DNA from: Oscillospiraceae bacterium | GTDB taxonomy: Bacteria; Bacillota; Clostridia; Oscillospirales; Acutalibacteraceae | NCBI GenBank assembly: GCA_015066165.1 | Contig: SVOX01000047.1 | Coordinates: forward strand, 1 to 10,006 | Direction: 5' to 3' | DNA: 10,006 nt | Shown: positions 5,662 to 10,006 of the stretch, one piece after another | Layout: the number at the start of each line of letters is the position of its first letter | Position numbering within the stretch: the stretch's first letter is position 1 | Notes under the pieces: generated by a model | Told to the model about the DNA's origin: nothing | Database searches by the model: none | Seen by the model: only the letters and a program-made list of their open reading frames with translations | Translations under genes and position numbers: made by a program

Positions 5662-5918
5662 AAAATAAAGAAATGCTAATGAGAAAAATCCACGCACTTG
5701 ATTTTGCAATACACGAATTGGTGCTTTATCTCGATACTCATCCGGTATGCAAAAAAGCAATGGAATTATTAAAAGAATACCGCAAAAAGCGTAAAGAATG
5801 TATAGCGCTTTATGAAGAAAAATACGGCAATTATATCGTAACCCCTGCTGATGCACCCGCAAGCGGTTGTTGGCAATGGTTATCGTCCCCATGGCCTTGG
5901 GAAAATAAGGAGGTTTAG
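5658..5918 (+). CDS. cotJB: Spore coat protein CotJB
   Basis: The 86-residue protein fits CotJB in size and sequence. It has an N-terminal helical region (LMRKIHALDFAIHELVLYLD, residues 7-26, then THP and a charged helix rich in Lys/Arg/Glu). The C-terminus is aromatic: PADAPASGCWQWLSSPWPWEN, with the Trp-x-Trp and Pro-Trp-Pro-Trp-Glu pattern typical of the family. Known CotJB is a small coat component made together with CotJA and CotJC; its biochemical role is not established. The start ATG overlaps the cotJA stop, with GGAGG 9 bases upstream. Its own stop is two bases before the cotJC start, and an AAGGAGG site for cotJC lies inside its last codons. Confidence 0.9.
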   Translation: MKNKEMLMRKIHALDFAIHELVLYLDTHPVCKKAMELLKEYRKKRKECIALYEEKYGNYIVTPADAPASGCWQWLSSPWPWENKEV

Positions 5919-5920
5919 AT

Positions 5921-6535
5921 ATGTGGCAATATGAAAAGAAACTTCAATATCCCGTAAACATTAAAAACCCAAATCCAAAGTATGCCCAAATCATTATAAG
6001 TCAGTTTGGCGGTCCCGACGGTGAACTTGGTGCTTCAATGCGATATCTTACCCAACGTTTTGGACAGCCGTTTAACGAAGTTAAAGGTATATTGACCGAC
6101 GTTGGTACCGAAGAATTGGCTCACTTGGAAATGGTTTGTTCTATGGTTTATCAGTTAACAAAAAATTTAACACCTGAAGAAATTAAGAAGAGCGGGTTTG
6201 ATAAATATTTTGTTGACCATACTGCAGGTGTATATCCTGTGGCGGCTTCGGGACTTCCGTGGCGTGCGGAATATATTCAGTCAAAAGGCGACGTGTTAGC
6301 CGATTTGCATGAAGATCTTGCAGCCGAGCAAAAGGCAAGAGTAACTTATGATAACCTTATTCGCCTTATTGATGACCCAGATATTCTTGACCCGCTAAAA
6401 TTCTTACGCCAAAGAGAAATAACACACTATCAACGTTTTGGCGAAGCGTTACGTCTTACAACCGATAAGTTAAACCAAAAGAATTTCTATGCGTTTAACC
6501 CAAATTTTGATAAAGGTTTCAAAAATAAAATGTAG
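5921..6535 (+). CDS. cotJC: CotJC, manganese catalase-type spore coat protein
   Basis: This 204-residue ferritin-like four-helix protein belongs to the manganese catalase family and is expected in the inner spore coat, where it may break down hydrogen peroxide. All five dimanganese ligands can be placed: Glu35 (GPDGELGA), Glu65 and His68 (TEELAHLE), Glu136 (AAEQKAR) and Glu166/His169 in REITHYQRF, His169 being the ligand matching the known enzymes. This order agrees with Lactobacillus plantarum manganese catalase, so the site looks functional. Full-length catalases are about 270 residues; CotJC proteins are shorter, near 190-200, as here. The C-terminus is a polar tail (NFYAFNPNFDKGFKNKM). 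It is the last gene of cotJABC, with an AAGGAGG site close before the ATG, and is followed by strong hairpins. Confidence 0.95.
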   Translation: MWQYEKKLQYPVNIKNPNPKYAQIIISQFGGPDGELGASMRYLTQRFGQPFNEVKGILTDVGTEELAHLEMVCSMVYQLTKNLTPEEIKKSGFDKYFVDHTAGVYPVAASGLPWRAEYIQSKGDVLADLHEDLAAEQKARVTYDNLIRLIDDPDILDPLKFLRQREITHYQRFGEALRLTTDKLNQKNFYAFNPNFDKGFKNKM

Positions 6536-6555
6536 GGCAGGGGCTTTCTCCTGCC
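6536..6555 (+). terminator. Short GC-rich hairpin directly after cotJC
   Basis: GGCAGG (6536-6541) pairs with CCTGCC (6550-6555) with an eight-base loop, starting at the first base after the cotJC stop. It is followed by A residues rather than T, so alone it is a poor plus-strand terminator. It may protect the mRNA 3' end or act with the hairpin at 6560-6590. Confidence 0.4.
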
Positions 6556-6559
6556 GAAA

Positions 6560-6590
6560 AAAGAGCAGATGGAAAAACCATCTGCTCTTT
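6560..6590. terminator. Bidirectional terminator between cotJC and yqgF
   Basis: AAAGAGCAGATGG (6560-6572) and CCATCTGCTCTTT (6578-6590) form a perfect 13-base-pair stem with an AAAAA loop. Six A residues from 6557 on the left side give the minus-strand transcript a run of U, and the plus strand ends in TTT followed by an AT-rich stretch. It lies between convergent genes and should stop both, most efficiently the minus-strand yqgF transcript. Confidence 0.88.
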
Positions 6591-6593
6591 AAA

Positions 6594-7013
6594 TTATTTA
6601 TTATTTTTTCTGAATTTTAAGTAATCTTCAAGTATAATAACTGCTGCAACAGCATCGACTACCGCTTTTCTTTTTTTACCTTTAGTATCGGTAAAATTGA
6701 GAGCGGTGTGAGCCGAAACTGTGGTGCAGCGTTCGTCCCACATAACAACTTCCAAGCCCGAAGTTTCAGCAATTTTTTTACCTATTTCGGTGCATTCTTG
6801 GGCACGTTCACCTTGCGAACCGTCCATATTTTTCGGAAGACCTACAACAATTAATTCTGCACTGTATTCTTTGGCACAGTTTGATACTTTTTGCACCAAT
6901 TTTTCGGTATTATATTCAGTTATAACAGTTTTTGGAAAAGCAAAACTTTCGCCTGTATCGCTTACTGCAATACCTGTTCTGGCTTTTCCAAGGTCAACTG
7001 ACATTATAATCAT
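6594..7013 (-). CDS. yqgF: Putative pre-16S rRNA nuclease YqgF/RuvX (RNase H-like fold)
   Basis: The 139-residue cytoplasmic protein belongs to the YqgF (RuvX) family, which takes part in maturing the 5' end of 16S rRNA; older literature proposes a Holliday junction resolvase. Conserved blocks are in order: SVDLGKARTGIAVSD (residues 5-19, with Asp7 as a metal ligand), VVGLPKNMDGSQGERA, WDERCTT, and VDAVAAVIILEDYL with the last acidic site. Length is standard for the family. The ATG at 7013 overlaps the stop of the upstream gene (ATGA), and an AAGGTG site lies in that gene's last codons, so the two are translationally coupled. A second in-frame ATG at 7004 is possible but has a less suitable ribosome-site distance. 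Confidence 0.93.
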   Translation of the reverse strand: MIIMSVDLGKARTGIAVSDTGESFAFPKTVITEYNTEKLVQKVSNCAKEYSAELIVVGLPKNMDGSQGERAQECTEIGKKIAETSGLEVVMWDERCTTVSAHTALNFTDTKGKKRKAVVDAVAAVIILEDYLKFRKNNK

Positions 7014-7675
7014 TTTTTCACCTTCATATATTCGCTAACTCGGTTTCTTTTTGGTAAATATTCTTCGGGTAGATGTTTGGAATCGTTAAAATATTCTAAC
7101 GTTAAGTTATTATTGTCATCAACAAGTATTTTAGCAATAGCGGTATTATCGGTCCAAGGGGTATCTTTAAGTTTGTTTATGTCATCATACATAATACGGC
7201 ACATTAAACTGCGGGTAACTCCGCCGTGAGTTGTGCAGGCAATAGTTTTACCACGGTTTTCTTTTGCTAAATTTAAAACGGTTTCATAAATACGCTCGTA
7301 TGCGTGGCGCATAGATTCTCCGCCTTGAGGGTGAAAATCTTGGGGATGATTATCCCAAGCGTCTGCAAGGTGTGGCATTGAAGAAAAAGTTTCGGCAAAA
7401 GGTTTGCCTTCCACAATTCCGCCGTCAAGTTCAATAAGACCTTGGCATTTTTCAATAGGGATATCTTTGTCACCTTTGACCGCAAGTCCTGTTTTGAATG
7501 CACGTATAAGCGGACTGGAATAAACTTTATCTAATTTTACGTTTTCAAAGCGTTTTTTTAAAAATTCAAGCTGTTTTTCGCCTATTTCACTTATATCGAA
7601 ATCACTCACGCCCTGAAAGAGTCGGTTTTTATTTCCAAGTGCTTCACAATGTCTAATAAAATAAATTTCTGTCAA
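7010..7675 (-). CDS. Histidine phosphatase family protein (phosphoglycerate mutase-like), TTG start
   Basis: The 221-residue protein belongs to the histidine phosphatase superfamily. Counted from the TTG start, the phosphate pocket is Arg8-His9 (FIRHCEALGN, His9 phosphorylated), Arg58 (SSPLIRAFKTG), Glu82 (GLIELDGG) and His150 (TTHGGVTRS), so the enzyme should be active. An Asn after RHCEALG and the following FQG are standard. Substrates differ within the family (sugar phosphates, phosphoglycerate, alpha-ribazole phosphate) and cannot be chosen here; nothing for cobalamin lies nearby. The frame stays open upstream to 7774, but that extension is AT-rich and unlike the family. TTG at 7675 starts exactly at the typical TEIYFIRH segment and has a GGTGAT ribosome site, so I chose it. 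It overlaps yqgF by four bases. Confidence 0.88.
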   Translation of the reverse strand: MTEIYFIRHCEALGNKNRLFQGVSDFDISEIGEKQLEFLKKRFENVKLDKVYSSPLIRAFKTGLAVKGDKDIPIEKCQGLIELDGGIVEGKPFAETFSSMPHLADAWDNHPQDFHPQGGESMRHAYERIYETVLNLAKENRGKTIACTTHGGVTRSLMCRIMYDDINKLKDTPWTDNTAIAKILVDDNNNLTLEYFNDSKHLPEEYLPKRNRVSEYMKVKK

Positions 7676-7691
7676 AACTATCACCAAAATT

Positions 7692-7720
7692 ATCTTATCA
7701 CATATTTTTAAAAATAGCAA
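7692..7720 (-). promoter_or_regulatory. Weak candidate promoter for the histidine phosphatase-yqgF pair
   Basis: On the minus strand TTGCTA (7720-7715) and TAAGAT (7697-7692) are 17 bases apart. The predicted start near 7685 would leave a leader of only about ten bases and cut into the ribosome site, so the true promoter may be elsewhere in 7676-7793. I found no convincing sporulation-sigma promoter for spoIVB on the other strand. Confidence 0.25.
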
Positions 7721-7793
7721 CATTTTTAACATTTTGCTTAATTTTACAATTATTAAAAAATACATTTGGCGCAAACTAAATTAGGGTGATTTT

Positions 7794-9038
7794 TTGAAGA
7801 TTGCAAATAAAATTATTAAAGCCCTGTTTTTCACATTTTTAATTTCAAGCGTTATGATTTTTTCGGGTGTTGTTTATCTTGAAAATACGCTTGACAGTGA
7901 GTTTAAAATAAAAAACGGGGATTCATTAACTATTACTGCACCTGTGCCCATAACCGCCGAGTATAACGGAGCAAAACTTTCAAACGTTAGTGGTAAATAT
8001 GCTCCTTTAAATGAATTTTCGGTAAATTTAAAGGCGTTTGGAATTATACCGATTTCTTCGGCTAAAGTTGAAGTTGTTGACCAACTTCAAGTGGCGGTTT
8101 TGGGTATGCCTTTTGGTATGAAAATTTATACAAAAGGTGTTTTGGTGAGTGATATTACATCCGTTTCAACACAAAACGGTAATAAAAATCCCGCCAAAAA
8201 AGCGGGTATAAAAGTGGGGGATTATATACTTTCGGTTAACGGTAAACAAGTTTATACCAATGAAGATTTGGGTTACATTGTCGAAAGTTCAGGCGGTAAA
8301 AATATGAAGTTTTGCGTTATAAGAGGTAAAACAAAACTTTATTTTAATTTTTCGGCTGTTATGGACAAAAATACCGAGCAATATAAAATCGGCGTTTGGG
8401 TTAAAGACAGTTCGGCAGGGATTGGAACACTTACTTTTTATAGCCCATCAACAAATCTTTTGTGCGGTTTAGGTCACGGAATATGTGACGATCAAAGCAA
8501 AAAACTTTTAAAAATAAATTCGGGTGAAATTGTATCGGCTCAAATTATCTCAATTGATAAAGGAAAAATGGGTACAGCTGGGCAATTAAAGGGGAAATTT
8601 AATTACGACACTTTAGGTGACATTAGGCTAAACTGTAATCAAGGTGTTTACGGAACTTTCAAAGGCAATTTAAAATTTACAAATCTTACCGAAATTGCAC
8701 TAAAACAAGAAATAAAAGAGGGTAAAGCACAAATAATTACAACAATTGACGGCGAAGTGCCAAAAGCATATTCTTGTAAGATAGCACTCAAAGGTGCAAA
8801 TTATAATTCGTCAACACAAAATATGATAGTAACCGTGACCGATAAAGAACTGCTTGAAAAAACCGGCGGTATTGTTCAAGGAATGTCGGGAAGTCCCATT
8901 TTGCAAAATGGAAAACTTATTGGTGCGATAACCCACGTGTTACTTGAAGATAGCACAAAAGGTTACGCCATATTCGCAGAGAATATGTTGGAGACTGCAC
9001 AAAGTGTGGCAAATGAACAATTAAAAGAAGCTTCATAA
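7794..9038 (+). CDS. spoIVB: SpoIVB sporulation signalling serine peptidase (S55 family)
   Basis: This 414-residue protein is the SpoIVB protease. In Bacillus it is made in the forespore, secreted into the space between the membranes, and triggers pro-sigma-K processing in the mother cell. A membrane anchor is at residues 9-29. A PDZ domain covers about 115-185 (NPAKKAGIKVGDYILSVNG). The S55 domain starts at GVWVKDSSAGIGTLTFY (200-216). The triad is His228 (GLGHGI), Asp350 (TVTDKELL) and Ser365 (QGMSGSP), with 15 residues between Asp and Ser as in B. subtilis. Length is normal. The start is TTG, with AGGGTGAT shortly upstream, and the membrane anchor begins directly after it. In many spore formers spoIVB precedes spo0A; here a terminator and an AraC gene on the other strand follow. 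Confidence 0.96.
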   Translation: MKIANKIIKALFFTFLISSVMIFSGVVYLENTLDSEFKIKNGDSLTITAPVPITAEYNGAKLSNVSGKYAPLNEFSVNLKAFGIIPISSAKVEVVDQLQVAVLGMPFGMKIYTKGVLVSDITSVSTQNGNKNPAKKAGIKVGDYILSVNGKQVYTNEDLGYIVESSGGKNMKFCVIRGKTKLYFNFSAVMDKNTEQYKIGVWVKDSSAGIGTLTFYSPSTNLLCGLGHGICDDQSKKLLKINSGEIVSAQIISIDKGKMGTAGQLKGKFNYDTLGDIRLNCNQGVYGTFKGNLKFTNLTEIALKQEIKEGKAQIITTIDGEVPKAYSCKIALKGANYNSSTQNMIVTVTDKELLEKTGGIVQGMSGSPILQNGKLIGAITHVLLEDSTKGYAIFAENMLETAQSVANEQLKEAS

Positions 9039-9041
9039 TGG

Positions 9042-9085
9042 CACAAGTCCGTTGCGGACATTAAATGTTCTGCAACGGACTTGTG
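9042..9085 (+). terminator. Long hairpin terminator after spoIVB
   Basis: CACAAGTCCGTTGC (9042-9055) pairs with GCAACGGACTTGTG (9072-9085), 14 of 14 bases. The interior (GACAT with ATGTTC, one bulge) extends the stem to a tiny loop. The plus strand continues into TGTTTTGTTT, so it ends the spoIVB transcript. The minus-strand side lacks a U tract, so it is a weaker stop for the converging araC-type gene. A local alternative GTCCG/CGGAC hairpin (9047-9059) also exists. Confidence 0.85.
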
Positions 9086-9096
9086 TGTTTTGTTTA

Positions 9097-9864
9097 TCAG
9101 TAATTATATCTTGTTGTGTCGGAAAGGTATGCTTTAATGCTCTTGCCGATTTTTCTTTTAAATACTGTCCTGAAATATCCTACATCTGTATAACCGCAAC
9201 GCCAGCTAATTTCTTTTTGAGAAAAGTAACCTGTTTCTAAAAGTGATTTTGCGTACTGTATGCGTAGCGTGTCAAGATATTCTTTGGGAGATGTGCCATA
9301 TACTCGATTAAATTCTCGGCGATAGTAAGCAGGTGAAACACACGACTGCATCGCCAAATTTTCTATTGAAAGTTCAGAGTCCCAAAAGTTTTGGCGCATA
9401 TATTCGGCGGATTCTAAAATTCTGTTATCTTTCAAATTGGCGGTAAAGCCAACATCGCGGGTAAGCTCGGATAAAATTTCATATACAACCGATGTGATGC
9501 GGTAGGTAGAACCAACATCATTTTCATATTTAATGCTCAATGCTTTTGTGAACAATACTTTATATTTTTCAGCATCAGGCACTTTATATACCTGAATTTC
9601 GTCCATTATGTAATTGAGCATATTAAAATGAATAACAAGTATATCTTCTTCCAAATTGTTTCGCTCATAGGCAACGCCTGCAGGAATGATGCATATACTT
9701 CCGGGCTCAAAGGAGATTGTTTTATTTTTGCAGGTATATTTGCCGGGTGTTTTTAATCTTAATGTTATGGCAGAATAGGTACGTGCCGGTACAAAAACTT
9801 TTTCGTTTTTTTGATGATAGTTTAAAACGTCGGTAACTGATATTGCAAGATTTTCGGGAAGCAT
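9097..9864 (-). CDS. AraC-family transcriptional regulator with N-terminal cupin domain
   Basis: The 255-residue cytoplasmic regulator has two parts. The N-terminal half (about 10-95) looks like an AraC-type sugar-sensing cupin, with the typical turn PGSICIIPAGVAYER at 54-68. The C-terminal half (about 150-250) is the AraC DNA-binding domain with two helix-turn-helix units: LSIENLAMQSCVSPAYYRRE (first) and FSQKEISWRCGYTDVGYFRT (second), the latter followed by FKRKIGKSIKAYL, close to the family signature F-K-x-x-x-G-x-(S/T)-x-x-x-(Y/F). The start ATG follows GAGGTGAT. It is divergent from a gene starting at 9993, with repeats over both promoters, so it probably controls that gene and itself. 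The ligand is unknown; carbohydrate is the usual type for such regulators in gut Clostridia. Confidence 0.93.
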   Translation of the reverse strand: MLPENLAISVTDVLNYHQKNEKVFVPARTYSAITLRLKTPGKYTCKNKTISFEPGSICIIPAGVAYERNNLEEDILVIHFNMLNYIMDEIQVYKVPDAEKYKVLFTKALSIKYENDVGSTYRITSVVYEILSELTRDVGFTANLKDNRILESAEYMRQNFWDSELSIENLAMQSCVSPAYYRREFNRVYGTSPKEYLDTLRIQYAKSLLETGYFSQKEISWRCGYTDVGYFRTVFKRKIGKSIKAYLSDTTRYNY

Positions 9865-9881
9865 TATATCACCTCAAATTA

Positions 9882-9910
9882 ATTTTAACAGTTACAGTAG
9901 CGAAAATCAA
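9882..9910 (-). promoter_or_regulatory. Promoter of the AraC-family gene
   Basis: On the minus strand TTGATT (9910-9905) and TAAAAT (9887-9882) are 17 bases apart, with four and five consensus bases. The predicted start is near 9875, leaving a short leader to the ATG at 9864 that just contains the GAGGTGAT site. The -35 box lies inside the first of the three TAGCGAAA repeats, which would allow self-repression. Confidence 0.55.
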
Positions 9911-9948
9911 GTGTTTTATAGCGAAAAACAACTTGTTTTATAGCGAAA
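9898..9948. promoter_or_regulatory. Three TAGCGAAA direct repeats, probable AraC-type operator
   Basis: TAGCGAAA occurs at 9898-9905, 9919-9926 and 9941-9948, spaced 21 and 22 bases, about two helical turns. Between them similar segments occur (CAAGTGTTTTA and CAACTTGTTTTA), so the repeat unit is the whole 21-22 bases. The middle also forms an imperfect dyad, CAAGTGTTTT with AAAACAACTTG (9908-9934). AraC-family proteins bind direct repeats of this spacing, and the sites overlap both divergent promoters. The regulator at 9097-9864 is the natural candidate. Confidence 0.65.
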
Positions 9949-9960
9949 TTTATATATAAT
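9933..9960 (+). promoter_or_regulatory. Probable activator-dependent promoter of the right-edge gene
   Basis: A perfect TATAAT lies at 9955-9960. The only -35 candidate at usable spacing is TTGTTT (9933-9938, 16 bases), with three of six bases. A good -10 with a poor -35 next to direct repeats is what an AraC-activated promoter usually looks like. The predicted start is near 9967, with a leader of about 26 bases. Confidence 0.5.
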
Positions 9961-9992
9961 TGAATTATAGTAATATTTTGAGGTGATAAAAA

Positions 9993-10006
9993 ATGAATTT
10001 TTGTTC
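9993..10006 (+). CDS. Start of an unidentified gene (runs off the right edge)
   Basis: An ATG at 9993 is preceded by GAGGTGAT (9980-9987), the same kind of ribosome site as the divergent AraC gene, and by a TATAAT promoter element. Only four complete codons (Met-Asn-Phe-Cys) are inside the window, so the product cannot be named. Its position opposite an AraC-family regulator makes a sugar-use or transport gene likely, but this is inference only. Confidence 0.6.

Noticed and set aside
5461..5892. A 143-codon minus-strand frame opposite cotJA/cotJB
   Set aside because: The two plus-strand genes have clear family motifs and coupled starts; the antisense product matches nothing.
7676..7774. N-terminal extension of the histidine phosphatase to an ATG at 7774
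   Set aside because: The added residues are hydrophobic/lysine-rich from AT-rich DNA, absent from the family, and the TTG at 7675 has a proper ribosome site at the family's usual N-terminus.
9898..9948. A CRISPR array or tandem repeat locus
   Set aside because: Only three short partial repeats with no spacers of CRISPR type; phasing and location between divergent promoters fit regulator sites.

Overview
The window reads as chromosome of a low-GC, anaerobic, endospore-forming Firmicute, most likely a gut-type Clostridia (Oscillospirales/Eubacteriales-like). The reasons are the spore genes cotJABC and spoIVB, a sodium-pumping oxaloacetate decarboxylase with a detached biotin carrier, AT-rich DNA, TTG start codons, and ribosome-binding sites of the AAGGAGG or GGTGAT type. 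The species cannot be fixed from the sequence. There is no rRNA, tRNA, CRISPR array, phage gene or transposase.

Layout. Positions 1-283 (minus) hold the start of a glycoside hydrolase-like gene, with a near-consensus promoter and nested inverted repeats upstream. A NUDIX hydrolase of ADP-ribose pyrophosphatase type follows at 409-960 (minus). A hairpin terminator at 987-1014 separates it from the operon 4406-1021 (minus): oadG, a biotin carrier, oadB, oadA. Together these make a membrane decarboxylase. OadA moves the carboxyl group of oxaloacetate to biotin on the carrier, OadB releases CO2 while exporting Na+, and OadG links the parts. A good promoter lies at 4492-4520.

A 493-base non-coding stretch (4407-4899) divides this operon from the plus-strand genes. 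It contains a 111-base multi-stem inverted repeat (4721-4831), placed at the likely transcription start of a small XRE-family regulator (4900-5292). After that gene's terminator comes cotJA-cotJB-cotJC (5401-6535), the spore-coat operon ending in a manganese-catalase-type protein with all five metal ligands present.

Beyond a strong hairpin terminator, the minus-strand pair at 7675-6594 encodes a histidine-phosphatase protein and the pre-16S rRNA nuclease YqgF/RuvX, with overlapping stop and start codons. Divergent from it, spoIVB (7794-9038) encodes the SpoIVB sporulation signalling protease with its catalytic triad intact. It ends at a long hairpin terminator.

The right end carries an AraC-family regulator (9097-9864, minus) divergent from a gene of which only four codons are visible (9993-10006). 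The spacer holds three direct repeats at 21-22 base spacing over both promoters, a likely AraC-type control site.

Most genes are members of known families. I see no clear new multi-gene system. The least explained sequence is the structured element at 4721-4831; next come the repeat-rich control regions at both ends.
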